A stretch of 64,000 bases of DNA from Warburgia ugandensis (Eukaryota > Streptophyta > Magnoliopsida > Canellales > Canellaceae), in NCBI GenBank assembly GCA_035236585.1, contig CP141137.1, positions 12,602,327 to 12,666,326 of the forward strand, in the 5' to 3' direction. Position numbers and translations under genes: made by a program. This document shows positions 25,203 through 38,194 of this stretch, piece by piece. Numbering within the stretch: position 1 is the first letter of the stretch; each line of letters starts with the position of its first letter. A model generated the notes under the pieces. That model did not search any database, was not told the origin of the DNA, and saw only the letters and a list, made by a program, of their open reading frames with translations.

Positions 25203-28200
25203 TGTGACGACTTGGGTTTTTAAAACACATTTTTATAAATATTTGCAAAGGCATGGCCCTAATTTAATTTATTTTTAAAATACAACCAGCAAAAACATAT
25301 TTTCTTTGAAATTGATTTGTCAAAAACCCAAGTGTCATATCAAATTACTTATCATACATAGATTTTTGTATAAAATAAAATTTCCATTGAATAACAATAG
25401 AAATACTTTTATTAAAATCAGGATCGATCCAGTGATTCACATACACTATCCTGGTAGTCTTTACATACCTTGTCCAAACATTACAATCCAAATTATAAAA
25501 AAATAATACAATCTTCCTTAGAGTAAATACTCTAAGCCGTAGTTCGGTGATGATTATCCACAAGTCTTGAGCTTTCAATCTTCCTTAACTGTATCTGAGA
25601 TATTATAAACATTCAAACATTTACAATATCTCAACAAGTTATGCTTGGTAGGGAATTTAAGAAATATATTCAATATATCTCAAAATCAACAGTTCATTAT
25701 ATCCATAATATAAATCAATTTATACAATTAAATAATCATTTCATCATTCACTCATCATATGAATTATATGTATATATTACATATAAATAAAACCATTGAA
25801 AATTGTGAATATAGTCAATATCATCAATAATATCTCATTTCCAAACTGATTTCAATATTAACATTAAGTGTTAATATATAATTATACCATATTGAAAATC
25901 ATCCTCCAATACAATATTGGTAATAGCTTTTACTGGGCATCTCATCATGCCATAACATATTGTATCATAATGCAAAATAATCTCAAGGACTACCATGCTT
26001 GCAGTCTCAATCCATATAGCGTCCAGATAATTGGTTAATACTCCACTAATACCATGGTGGAAAATACATATCCATGTTCGTATGGGGGGAACCATAGTTG
26101 TCATAGTGGAGGCCTTCCCATAATTGCTCCACCCGACATTTTACCTCTCTTTGGGCATGGTATCACCATCATAATCAGTTTCGGAGAGCGAGTGGCTAAA
26201 CCCTCATAACTCTCCTAACATTGGTATCCCCAGGCATAAGCCTGTCTTAAAAATAACACCACAAGCCTCCATACTTGTATGGAAAATAATATTTCATACA
26301 TACAGATTGTGTATCTGGTTATAATAGGACATGCCTATAACTTATTTCCTTAAGATTTGGGGTTCCAACTTATATAGTTCAAATCTTCCCATTCTACCTA
26401 TTAAGTAATTTCATAATTACTTAATCAATCCCTTTGTATTCATTTCAACATCATTTGTTGTCTTAAGTAATTTCATAATGACTTAATCAATCCCATTGTA
26501 TATATTTCAATATCACTTGTTGATTCATAACAATTCCAAGGCAATTATAATCAAAACTCGTTTATCAGGATAAGATTGTGTGTAAAATACATGTATCTTA
26601 TATATTGAATATATTCTTAAGATCCACCTGCCTTTACTTTCAACTATCCATCTTCTCATTGATCTTGATCATCATATCCTTCATGTATCTGTCAAATCAT
26701 ATGTATATATTCATTTCTCAACTCATACTTCCTAATTGTTCTTTTGATTATCCTTACATAGGATTATTTGGATCTTGTTCCTTGAATCATATTGATCAAA
26801 AGTCTAATCTATTGATCCACATTTGAATCTAATATTTATACCACTTCAATACATAAATACAATATTATGATTCTTATTATTCTTGTTCATTCAAGATCTC
26901 TTTATGGATCTTGTTTGATCTTTGATTATCTTAATTACCATTTTTATTAGGATTAGATAATTTACTATCCTTTTAAAGCGTAAATAAATAAATTTAACAA
27001 CTAAATCTACTAAGCAAAGAAAAGAACATTTACAATAGAATTTAATAATTCACATTCTCATTTGAATACATTATATATATTCATTTTGATTAAATGATCA
27101 TATTTTGATTTCTATTCATTTTTCATCCTATTAAGGGTTTAGATCTTGATCTTTTATTTTTATTCAGATCTATCACATTATCTTAATGTGATGTCATCAT
27201 TAGATCATTAATACATCTCATCATATGATATGATCTTTCTTGATCCAACCGATCAAGAAGATCTTCAGTCAATTTATCCAAATCAAGGGCATAGATTTCA
27301 ATCTACCCAAATTAGCCACATCAGGCCATTCATTTCTCATGATCTTACCATTAGGTCATCATCCATATTGTTTTATAGTTTCTGATCATGCTGGATTAGT
27401 CAGATCAAGTAAATCCATGATTATTTTTAAGATTTCTCGTCCATTAAGATTAAATTTCTTAATTCATCCTAGATTAGTCATATCTAACTCTTGATTTCAT
27501 ATTCCCTCATCACTAAATCACTGATGGATTAGAAATCTGAGGTCTGGTCACGTCAGATTTGATTGATCTTAGGAATTAATATCACTTTTTGCAATTTACA
27601 TATTTTTATAATGAATAAAACATAAATTTTATGTTTTCATTAGATTTTACTCTTCACCAAAAATCCAGAGCTTCTTTCCAATCTTGATTTGGAGTTAAAA
27701 TGAGCCATGAATTGAAGTTTTAAGATTTTAGATCCAAACAAGGGGCCCAGATTCATTCTGGGTTTCTTGGATTGACGGATCGATTAGTGGCCCACCCCAA
27801 TCGTGTTCCATTGGTGATAGTTGGTATATGGGGAAGGTAACCTAGGATAGCTGAGACGGTCCGATCTAGACCTTCAAATCAGCTCTTCCCTAGATCAACG
27901 ATTAGATCTACTAGAAATCTCACTTTGAATCCAAATCTGGGGATTTTGGGACCCTTTGAACTGATCCAACAGTTCAAAAGTCTCAAATCTGATCGATTTG
28001 GTGGTGATTTCCACCTAGGTCATAGGATTCTGGTTCACCGATGATCCAGTCGCCGGTGAACCAATTTCAACAGTGATTTGGCCAGAAAAAAATGGGGTTT
28101 TTGAAGAGGAGTTGAGGGAGACCGACCTGGATCCCGTTTGAAGTACAGAGAGAAGCCAGAGAGAGGTTTCTTGCTAGATTTTTGAAGCCCTAGCCGAACG

Positions 28201-28984
28201 GCTAGGGTTTCTGAAATTATTTTTCCGCTATGGTGCTTGCCGGTGCCAGGGAAGATAATTGGTATAGGGGTTTTGAAGAGGAAGGTAAGGGGCATTGGAA
28301 TCTGGGTTCCAGTCCCATTTTCAACACCAAAGAAAGGAGATCTTGTTGGGCAAAGGAAAACCTTAGCTTGCTGGATCAAGTGACACTATCAAGTGGAAGG
28401 CGCTGTAACACCCATAATTTTTTATAATGAAATTAAATAAATATTGAAATTTAGAAATTCAATGAAAATTAGGATGGAATATTAGGGTTATGAAATATGC
28501 ACTTCTCATAGAAGTGAAATCAAGGTATAAGACCTGTATAATTGAAAACATATGTGACGAACGCTTTAAAATGATTGTAAGCACGCCAATTTCTGAATAC
28601 AAATGAAAAATCAATATTTTTTTTCATTTTAATGAATGAAAGGGAAAAAATGGTAATTTCACAAATAACTAAGACCTAAGACATCCAAATCTAGAATGTA
28701 CTCGGAAATACGAATCCAACACCACTAAGTACGCTCAATTCCAAGCTCAGGAGAATAAAATGGATTTTTCTCCATAAAAGGGCAATTTGGTCTTTTCACA
28801 CTCATGTGGGGCCCACAAGGGACCCACAAAGGGATCCAACATTTGGAAAACATGCAATAATTAGTCAAACCACTACCACCTGTTAGTGGAGAAGGAGGTG
28901 GTAGTGGGAATCTAATATACATCAAATAATAAAAAGGAGAAAACATAATTATTGCATGTTATTATGAAAACCACTCAAAATACC

Positions 28985-28992
28985 TATAAATA
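28985..28992 (+). promoter_or_regulatory. LTR TATA box (TATAAATA)
   Basis: Context ACCTATAAATAGACC. The same CCTATAAATA phrase occurs in the related LTRs at 41442 (plus) and 34159 (minus), each just before the pyrimidine-rich leader, which supports its use as the LTR promoter. Confidence 0.7.
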
Positions 28993-29142
28993 GACCTCAG
29001 AAAAATTCTCAAAAATGTTCAAAAAATCATTCACGAGGTCCCCTATTATGCTGCAAAAATTCAGCTCCAAAAACCTCCCCAAACTCCCTCAACTTTCTTC
29101 CTCTTCTTCTCTTATTCTTTTTCACTCATGGAGCATCCACAA

Positions 29143-29184
29143 ACGCACCCGACTCTCCAGACTCAATGGAGATGTCGGGTGCGT
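29143..29184 (+). other. strong leader hairpin in the 5.5-kb LTR
   Basis: Arms ACGCACCCGACTCTCC and GGAGATGTCGGGTGCGT pair over 16 base pairs with one bulged T, leaving a 9-base loop. It lies about 150 nt after the TATA box, so it should be in the transcript leader. The same place in the 3' LTR at 41.5 kb has a different sequence with its own inverted repeats (GCGTCTACAGACGC and GGGAATATTCCC). Confidence 0.75.
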
Positions 29185-32157
29185 CCTGCGACATGTAGTC
29201 CCCGATGGAAATGGGTTTCTGGCCTGGAAACCCTATTTCAATTACCCATCCAGTTTTAACCGTTGAAATACCATCTCCACCATTGGATATGTTTGGACAA
29301 GGTCTAGTTACAAAACACCTTTAATTTGAGGATGATCCACCTCTTGGATCTCTGAAAAATTGAAAACGAAGGTTAACCCAGTTAGGGTTACCGTCTCCAG
29401 CTGTGTCTTCACCAAATTCTGGCCAATTAGACCGGTGAAGGGAGATATTACCCCCATTTATATCTTCATAATATGGTTTGCTTCAAAAACCCCATGGTAG
29501 CCCATCTTCTTCAGCAACGACAACGGAGTAATTCCGTCTGTATATTTATCCGGTGTCTAGGGTTTCTACATCTTCTCCGGCTAGTTTTTTTTCTTCTTCG
29601 GTGAGATCCTCCTCCCCATACCGATACAGGTAGGTGCATCTCCCCTTCTCCTTTCAATTCCGGTCGGTATGGTGGGTTTTCCGGCAAAGGAGGGATCTCC
29701 CTGCCGTTGATCCGTCGGAAACGATGGATCCAGCTTGGATGGTTGAGATCCCATCCATCCACAGCTCAGATGTAACTTCTAAGCCGTTGGATGGATTCTT
29801 GGGGACATATGGAATCTGGGCTTTAGATGTTAACGGGTGGAGGAGATCCAGCCGCAGGCGATCTGACGGTCCAGATCGGACTGTCTCGCCTGCAGCCGGT
29901 CACCTATGCCCAGACACCTAGGATAGATGGTCACAGGCGCAGATCAAATCTAACCCGTTCCCTTTTAAACTGAGATCTTATTTCTTCAATTCAGAGCTCT
30001 ATAGAGCTCTGATTTTAGATCAAAAAGTTTCTACAGATTCCTTGTCACTTGATCTAGATATTGAATATATTATATCCATGTTTCAAGTTGTTATTATATA
30101 TGTTATTTGTGAAAATCAATATCCATGATCATAGATCATGGATCATATGACTTTAAAAGAAAAATCTGAACCGATGGATGTCTTCAGAGACACTCTAATA
30201 CCTTAGTATCATATCCACAGTCAGATTTATGTTCTTCTATATGGATTCTTCTATATGGCCCACATAACCCCAAACATAAAATCTGAATCGATAGATGTAT
30301 TCAAAAGGTCCAAAAACCTTAATATACATGTTCACAGTAGAATTTTTATGTCTCTATATCAGTCCAATTAACCCAAAATAGTAAGGTGAAATTCAGCCCT
30401 TAAAAGGGCTGAAATCTTAATTTTTCAATTCCGATCTCAATTGAGATCCAAATTGAGATCTGAAAGTTGGGATGGATTCCTTGTGATAATCCAAATGGAC
30501 TGAACTTATAAAATTTTAATTCTAATTAATTAAAATTTCTGTAATTAAGTGGATAAGTAACTAACATCCTTGATCTACAAGATCTAGGATGATCAGACCA
30601 CTAATTCCTTTTTGGATGATGATTTTATAACATAATAAATAATATAAGTGGATTAAATGATATTTATTAGGCAGATCTTAAGAGATCTAGCCTTAAGAGT
30701 TACTAAAATCCCTAAAAATGAATAGTATCTCCTAGATCAAGATGATCCAGGATGATTGAATAGCATGTATGTATTTTGATGATGATCTTGAGATAAGATC
30801 ATAGGGATTTAATGAATGGATAATGTGGATTTGGGCTAGATCAAGATCTATGCCCTTAAATGGTACAAAGTAACCTAAGATCTCCTTGATTGGGTAGATC
30901 AAGGAATATCAAATCAATGGATGAGACAAATCCATGATTTAATAATTAAATTACATCAATATAATATGTTGGATCTAAAATAAAATGAAGGATCAATATC
31001 TAAACCCTAAAGAAATGAAAAATGACTATGGATCAATTAAGACCCTTGGATCATGATAACATGTTAGATTTCTATTATTGATCATTATGATAATTGTCTT
31101 TCATTTCTTAGTTGAATTATTTATTTAATTGGTTATTTAATTGTTTATTTAAGTGTTTAGTTAATTGTTTATTCATGCTTTAAATTTATGCTTCAATGCT
31201 TAAGTAATTGCAATTTCATTGAAATGAAAATTAAATGAAATTAGAAGGAAGGGACATTCACATGAAATGTATGACATGGACTTAATGATAGTAAGGACCA
31301 TAGTTAGTAGGATAATATAAGCAAAATATAAATTCCTTGGTCCAACTTAGGAGAATAATAAATCTCCATGAATGACATTTTAATTCATGGATTTAATTAA
31401 AAACAATTAGAAAGAATACTTAGGATTAAATGCTCATAGGAACCTTATGAAAGGTTGAGTTAGGGTCAAGCTAGTGAATGATGAACATAGTGGTTAAGGG
31501 GGTTATCTAATAGAGCCACGCTCTCCCCCCACCTTCCGTTGACGTTTGTGGGGTTTAAACACCTCATTACATGAGGATTGAAGTAGCCACTTTGTGTTCA
31601 ACTATTTAACTAGTAAGCCTTAGTCAATTTGACATAAGAGGAGCAATCTAGACTTAAAATGAAATAAGCTACCCTCAACCAATAAAACATTAATTGGTTG
31701 AGTAATAATAATGGGAGCATAAAATGTAGTAAATCATCTAATCTTGATAAAAATTGGAAATCAAGATAAGGATGAACAAACAAGATCCATAGGATATTGG
31801 ATGATCAAAAACAAATACTAATGTAGTATTGTATAGTATGTATGCATATGCAGAAGAACATAGATAGAGAATCCCAAATCCTTGATCAAATTTGATTAAA
31901 GGAAAATTAGGGTATCATCTATAGGAATACATACTTGAATAGGGAAATAACCTTATATATATGGTATGACAGATGGATGAATCCAGACCACGATGGACAT
32001 TGTGGAAAAATACACTGGAGATGTATGAATCAAGATACTACTTTGAGGTAGGTGGATATACAATGATATATTAGAGATTCATGTATAGATATACATGATT
32101 ATCTGTCTAAAAATATAGACCTTCATTATATCAGTATGCTTAGTACCTTAGCATAGT

Positions 32158-32525
32158 CATGATCCAAACAAGTGATCCAAAACAGATGATCCAACTAAGT
32201 GATCCAAAATACTTGATCCAACTAAGTGATCCAAAATACATGATCCAACTAAGTGATCCAAAACATACGATCCAATGAAGGGATCCAAAACATATGATCC
32301 AATGAAGAGATCCAAAACATATGATCCAATTAAGTGATCCAAAACATATGATCCAATGAAGGGATCCAAAACATATGATTCAATTAAGGGATCCAAAACA
32401 TATGAACCAATTGAGGGATCCAAAACATATGATCCAATTAAGTGATCCAAAACATGGGATCTAACCAAATGATCAAACAAAGTGATCCAAAACATGGGAT
32501 CTAACCAAATGATCAAACAAGAGAT
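32158..32525. repeat. 27-bp minisatellite, about 13 copies
   Basis: Repeating GATCCAAAACATATGATCCA plus ATGAAGG variants. Each unit is a dimer of 13/14-bp halves that both begin GATCCAA. Because 27 is divisible by 3, the minus strand stays open for 119 codons; this is a by-product of the repeat and not evidence of a protein. Confidence 0.9.
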
Positions 32526-33019
32526 CTAACCTCTTAATGATCAAGTATAATGAGGTGAAAGTACTGAGATATGAAGACTAAGGAAACCCTAAGAATAGGG
32601 TATGTATAATATTCCAGCCTCAGTTAAACAAACTGATCGTCTGATATGTCCAATATATTTTCCTACAAGTATGGAGACTTGTGGATTTTGATTTACATAG
32701 ATATAGAGACTGGGGATGCTATGCTAGGGAAGTTATGAGGGTTTGACCACCCACTTCCTAAAACTTATATGATGATACCATGCCCAAAGAGAGGCTAAAT
32801 GTAGCGTGGGGCAGTAATGGGAAGGCCCCACTATGACAACCATGGTCCACCCGATGAGGACATGGATTGATTATTCCACAGTTGGTGTCAGTGGAGGATT
32901 ATACAGTTATCTGAGCACGTTGTACGGATTGAGGCTGTAAGCATAGTAGTCCTAATGTATTTTGCATTATGATGCACATATGATAGGTATAGTATGATGC
33001 CATGACATAATGATATGCC

Positions 33020-33297
33020 ATTACATGAGTTCTTAGAATGAACACCCCATATGATAATTGGCTAGGTATTGCTCTCCTAAGTGGGAGTATAGCCAGAGGA
33101 AGGAACAAGTATGACATGATGATATGCTATTACGTGAGTTCCTAGAATGAAAACCCCGTATGAGGATTGGCTAGGTATTGTTCTCCTATGTGAGAGTATA
33201 GCCAGGGGAAGGAACAAGTGTTGAATAATCTTTGGCTAGGTATTGCTCTCCTAAGTGGGAGTATAGCCAGGGAAAGTAACAAGTTTTGAGCAATCTT
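33020..33297. repeat. about 100-bp repeat, three copies, each with an inverted core
   Basis: The core GGCTAGGTATTGCTCTCCTA, followed by GTGGGAGTATAGCCAG, occurs at about 33060, 33170 and 33235. Within each core, GGCTA and CTCTCC can pair with the later TAGCC and GGGAG. Confidence 0.75.
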
Positions 33298-34151
33298 CAC
33301 TATATTAACTAATTTGTCATGTACTGCATAAATAACGTATGTACCCTATGTGGAGATATCTTATGAATGGATAACTATGATGAAATAAGGACTGAGGTAT
33401 ATACTCTTATGTTGATGAAGTAGTGTGTTTTTGTATTCCCCTACCAAGCATAGCTTGCTGAGGTATTATACATGTTTCCATGTTTACAATACCTCAGATA
33501 CAGAGAAGGAGGGTTAGAAGCTCAAGATTATAAAAGACTTAAGAAGATATAGATGAATAATCAAACAAGATACCTCCTCTTGAAGACATGTATTTTATTT
33601 AAGAGAATTGTATTGTATTGAGAGGTTTTAATGTATGGTGAGGTTTGTAAATTTTGGATTATATAATTTGGACAGGTATTGTACTGATATTGTGCTGTAC
33701 TGTGAACCATTAGATGGATCCTGGAAGTTTAATAAAATCATATTCCTTCAATGGAATTTTATTTTGTACACAAATTGTACTGATATTATGTATGAAGTGG
33801 TGACTTGGGTTTTCAAAACAAGTTTAAAAAGAAAAGAATTTTCGCTGCTTTGTTTTGCAAAATTTTTTTACTGAGGGGACACCCTTGCCTTTGAAAAATA
33901 TATTATAAAATGTGTTTCAAAAACCTGGGTCATTACAGGCACGTCCCCTGACTTTCTAGCCTAGCACAAGCTGGTTCCTATGTTGGGCACTTGTGGGGAC
34001 TGCCGCTACGGTTGGAAAGAGAAAAGAGAGAAAATAAAAGAAAAAAAGAAGGAAAAAGGAGAGAAGAGAGAAGAGAGAAGAGAGAGAAAGGGAAGGAAAG
34101 AGGGGGAGAGTCCAGGGAGTTCATGCAATTTCGTGCAGTCTGTGGGAGGGA

Positions 34152-34159
34152 TATTTATA
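34152..34159 (-). promoter_or_regulatory. LTR TATA box on the minus strand
   Basis: Plus strand TATTTATA, read TATAAATA in the sense of the minus solo LTR, preceded by AACCC as in the 3' LTR copy. Confidence 0.65.
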
Positions 34160-34589
34160 GGGTTATTTTTTCTTTATTTTAATTAAAATTTTAATTATTT
34201 TAATTATTAATAATTTTTCACTTTTCTTATAAAATTAAAAGCATATTCCTCATCATGTTTATTTTTCATCATTGATATTCCTTAAGCTAGCTGTCCACTA
34301 GCTCAACCAACTTTTGTGGATCTACATAAATGTGAAATGACCATTTTACCCTTATGGGTAAATGTAAATTCACAAAATTAAGAAAAATAGAGATTTTTCA
34401 CCCGAGCTCAGATTTAAGTGTGCTTATAGTCATTTTAACTGGTTTCCCATAAATGATTTCAAATATCTATATTTCAAGACCTAATTCTTTTTCTAAAAGT
34501 AAATAGTATATTAAATATAATATTCTACCTCGATTTTCATGAAAATTCTAAATAATTTTAAATAATTCTAAAAAATTGGGGGTTTCACA

Positions 34590-36503
34590 GGTTAAGGTGG
34601 TTCTCTAATAGAGCCTTGCTCGTCCCCCACCTTCTGGGGACGTTTGTGAGGTCTAAATGCCTCTTTACATGAGGATTGAATTAACCACTCTATGAATAGC
34701 TTTTATTTTGTAAATTGAGCTGCCTAGAATTAAGAGCCTATAAATTATGTTCAATCAATAAAATATTAACTAGTTGAATAATAATAAGATCATAAAAGGG
34801 TAGTAAACTATCTAATCCTAATAAAAATGGTAATTAAGATAATCAAAGATCAAACAAGATTCATAGGAAGATCTTGAATGATCAATAAAATAAGAATCAT
34901 AATATTGTGTTAGTATGTATGTTTTTGAATTAGATATATATCAATAGACTAGACCCTTGATCAATATGATCCAAGGAACAAGATCCAAATCATCCTATGT
35001 AAGGATGATCAAAAGAACGACTAGGAAGTATAAATGAGTTGAGAAATGACAGTATTTATATGATTTGACAGATATATGAAGGATATGATGATTAAGATCA
35101 ATGAGATGATGGATTGTGGAGTGTAAAGGTAGGTGGACCTTAAGAATATATTCAATATATAAGATACATGTATTTTACACATGATCTTATCCTAATAACT
35201 ATAGATTGATTATACTTACCTTAGAATTATTTATGAATCAACAAATGATATGCTATTACATGAGTTCCTAGCATATCCTATTATAACCAGATACACAGTC
35301 TATAAGTATGAAATATTATTTTCAATGCAAGCATAAAGGCTTGTGGTTTTGTTTTAAGACGAGCTTATGCTTGGGGATGCCAATGCTAGGAGAGTTATGA
35401 GGGTTTGGCCACCCACTTTCCGAAACTAATTATGATGATGATACCATACCCAAAGAGAGGCAAAATGTTAGGTGGGGCAATTATGAGAAGGTCACCACTA
35501 TGACAGCCATGGTTTCCCCCATACGAACATGGATCTGTATTTTCTACTGTGGTATCAGTGGAGTATTGAACAGTTATCCGAGCGTGCTGTACGGATTGAG
35601 ACTGCATGCATGGTAGTCTTTGATTATTTTGCATTATGATGAAATTGATTATGGCATGATGAGATGCCTCATGTTATGCATGATGAGATGCCTTATGTTA
35701 TATCATGATGAGATGTCTTATGTTATGGCATAATGGGATGCTTTTATTTTATGGCATGATGAGATGCCCTGTAAAAGTTATTACCGATGTTGTATTGGAG
35801 GATGATTCCCAATACGGTATGATTATATATTAACACATAGTGTTAATATTGAAATCAGTTTGGAATGAGATATTAGTGATGATATTTACTATATTCATGA
35901 TTTTAAATGGTTTTATTTATATGTAGTACAAACATATAATTCATATGATGAATGAAGGATAAAATTGTTATCCATTGTATAAATTGATTTATATCATGGA
36001 TATAAAGAATTTTGATTTTGAGATATATTGATTATATTTCTTAAATCCCTTACCAAGCATAGCTTGCTGAGATGTTGTAAATGTTTGAATGTTTATGATA
36101 TCTTAGATACAGTTAAGGAAGATTGAAAGCTTAAGACTTGAGGATAATCATCACCGAACTACTACTCAGGATATTTGCTTTGAGGAAGATTGTATTGATT
36201 GTTTTGTTTTGTAATTTGGATTATAATATTTGGATAAGGTATGTAATGACTACCGGGCTGTGTATGTGAACCACTAGATTGATCCTGATTTTAATAAAAG
36301 TATTTCTATTAATATTCAATAGAAATTTTATTTTATACAAAAATTTATATATGATAAGTCATTTGAGGTGGCACTCGGGTTTTTGACAAATCAATTTCAA
36401 AGAAAATATGTTTGTATTGTTTGTATTTTAAAAAATTTCAAAATCAGGGCCCTACCTTTGCAAATATTTATGAAAATGTGTTTTAAAAACCTGGGTCATC
36501 ACA
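34590..36503 (+). mobile_element. 5' LTR of the outer gypsy element, second part
   Basis: Continues the LTR broken at 25202 and ends CTGGGTCATCACA directly before the primer-binding site. It matches 42890-43728 and 55492-56377 of the 3' LTR. It contains imperfect 25-bp repeats around GATGAGATGCCTTATGTTAT (35650-35770). Confidence 0.87.
36068..36105 (+). other. conserved LTR 3'-region hairpin, 5' LTR copy
   Basis: Arms TGAGATGTTGTAAA and TTTATGATATCTTA pair with wobble positions. It follows the family phrase AAGCATAGCTTGC, about 400 nt before the LTR end. Other copies: 25596-25633 (minus), 33458-33497, 52728-52746 (minus), 55953-55990, 63059-63088. Confidence 0.7.
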
Positions 36504-36505
36504 GT

Positions 36506-36518
36506 TGGTATCAAAGAG
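36506..36518 (+). other. primer-binding site, initiator-Met tRNA type
   Basis: TGGTATCAAAGAG one or two bases after the LTR end. The usual plant gypsy/copia site is TGGTATCAGAGC, complementary to the 3' end of initiator methionine tRNA; this copy differs by few bases. Confidence 0.85.
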
Positions 36519-37074
36519 GTTCATCCAGTCACTCATAGCCCCAATATGTCCAATATAAAGATGACAATCCAAATATAGGTTAAGTATATCGTAAGTTAAT
36601 ATAGGAGTAAGATAGCATTAGTTAAAGCATTGTGATAGAATGAGTTAATGTAATTAACTCATATAGGAATAGTTAAATATGAGTATATGCCTAGGTGGGC
36701 ATCTTCGTAAATTACTGATTCCAATATAAGGAATAGTAAACTATGGAATCAAGTAATAAAATTGCATTACAACATATAATGGTGTAATATTTCACCTGAA
36801 GTCTTAACCAAGATATCTATTTAGAGATAAAATATCCTAACACCGGTATATGATCATTATGCAGAGTATAATAGTGAGAAGTTCAAAAGGAATAAGTGAT
36901 AAATTGGAAAAGATGATGGAAGGATTTGTGAAGATTAATTCTAACACCCGTACAGGATAATTCTTCAGCTACACCTGCTGAAGTAATAAGAAATTCTCAA
37001 ATCACACAGGAGAAGTTAGACAAAATGATGGAAAGATTCCAGAAAATAGTGATAGGTTATAATGGAAAGGGGTG

Positions 37075-37830
37075 ATGCTAAAAAAGCATAAGAATGGATA
37101 TTTGAGGTTGAGAAAACTTTTGAGGTTTTATGAACCCTTGGAAATGTAAAAGTCAAGATGGCCACCTATATTCTAAAATAAGAAGTTGCGTTCTGGTGGA
37201 TATTTGCAAAGAGGATTTTTTTTTTCAAACCCAAAAAATATCTCTTTGGAAGAATTTAAAGAGGTCTTTAACAACAAATACTTTCCTCTTCATATTCAAG
37301 CAAGAAAGGAAAAAAGAATTCCTAGATCTACAACAAGGGAGTATGTCTATTGTAGAATATAAAAATAAATTCATACAATTGAAGAGGTTTGCACCACATA
37401 TCTGTGGTACAGATAGGCAAATTGTTAGTAGATTCTTAGGAGGACTCCATCCAGGATTGAGAACTAAGGTGTTGAGTACCAAACCCATGACTTTAGTGGA
37501 ATGCGTAGAAATGACCTTCAGATTTGAGGAGGATTTTAAAGAAAATCCAAACAGGAAAAGAGGAGAGATGGGAAACTTTAATCCGAGACCTTTTAAGAAA
37601 GACAAAGGAACCATGAATGATTTCAGGTCACCAAGAATTCAAGGAAATCCCACCTTTGGATAAAATCAAAGGCATTGTCCCAAATGTAGAAGATTCTACC
37701 ATGGGAATATATGCCCTAATCCAATACAACAACGACCTCCAATCCAGTGTTATAAATGTGGGGAACTGGGACACATAGCAAATAATTGCAATAAACCACT
37801 GGCAATCAAGGATGCAAAACCAGAGAATGT
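37075..37830 (+). pseudogene. gag pseudogene with zinc knuckle
   Basis: The retrotransposon gag domain is readable across frames: VKVKMATYIL near 37146, SLEEFKEVFNNKYF near 37240, then a long open part with DLQQGSMSIVEYKNKF and GGLHPGLRTK (to 37663). A zinc knuckle CYKCGELGHIANNC (CX2CX4HX4C) is at about 37749-37790. Breaks: an extra A in the AAAAAG run near 37313, a frameshift around 37235-37240, and in-frame stops such as the TAA after FG near 37661. It would package element RNA if intact; it cannot be made here. Confidence 0.88.
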
Positions 37831-37849
37831 CCTTAGATAGCAAGGGAGC

Positions 37850-38194
37850 ATATTTGCTATTACTGACAATCAAGCCCAAACCTCAAATGCAATGATGGAA
37901 GGTACTTTGCTAATAATTAATAACTATGCAAAAGTACTATTTGATTACGAATTTGCACACTCTTTTATCTCCTGTAAATTTGCATCAATTATAAATCTAC
38001 CATTAAAATATTTGAGGTATAACTTAAATGTGATAACTCTAGTCAATGAGTTGGCAATGGTAAGAAAAATTCCAACCTTTATAGGAAAGGTAAAATCTAA
38101 ATTTCTGAAGAATAGATATTACTTGAGAATAATTCAAGGAAATAGTAAGTACTTCTCTCCAAAATCAGCAAAGGAGAAGAATTTTGATAAATAG
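37850..38194 (+). pseudogene. retroviral-type aspartic protease relic
   Basis: After the zinc knuckle, the frame reads QGSIFAITDNQAQTSNAMME and then VLFDYEFAHSFIS. Plant gypsy proteases have VLFDSGATHSFIS here. The active-site DSG is DYE in this copy, so the catalytic triad is lost. It stays open to a stop at 38194. Confidence 0.7.

Larger units (their letters stand above)
28404..33937 (+). mobile_element. solo LTR of 5.5 kb, related gypsy subfamily, plus strand
   Basis: Starts TGTAACACCCATAATTTTTT and ends CTGGGTCATTACA. Flanks are GGCGC (28399-28403) and GGCAC (33938-33942): a 5-bp target duplication differing by one G-to-A change at a CpG. Its interior follows the family order (TATAAATA at 28985, hairpin leader, TTGGATGGATTCTTGGGG, AATTCGGAG-like middle, TTGCTGAGG hairpin). 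The extra length comes partly from minisatellites at 32158-32525 and 33020-33297. 5534 bp is large for an LTR. Confidence 0.87.
25203..34589 (-). mobile_element. solo LTR of the same gypsy family, minus strand, itself interrupted
   Basis: Plus-strand ends are TGTGACGACTTGGG and GGGGGTTTCACA, the reverse of the family LTR. Flanks are GGTAG (25198-25202) and GGTTA (34590-34594), a decayed 5-bp target duplication at a point where the outer 5' LTR is otherwise continuous. Without the inner 5.5-kb insertion it is about 3.85 kb. No internal region is present, so it is a solo LTR left by LTR-LTR recombination. TATAAATA on the minus strand at 34152-34159 marks the promoter. Confidence 0.85.

Noticed and set aside
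28035-28379. 114-codon minus frame and overlapping plus frame
   Set aside because: Both lie in the leader region of the minus solo LTR; no homology recognised.
32157-32516. 119-codon repeat protein-like frame (DHLIGSYVL repeats)
   Set aside because: A 27-bp minisatellite is divisible by three and so stays open; it lies within an LTR and has no promoter or family.
33020-33297. Regularly spaced repeats, considered as a CRISPR-like array
   Set aside because: Only three copies, variable spacers that are themselves related, in a plant LTR.
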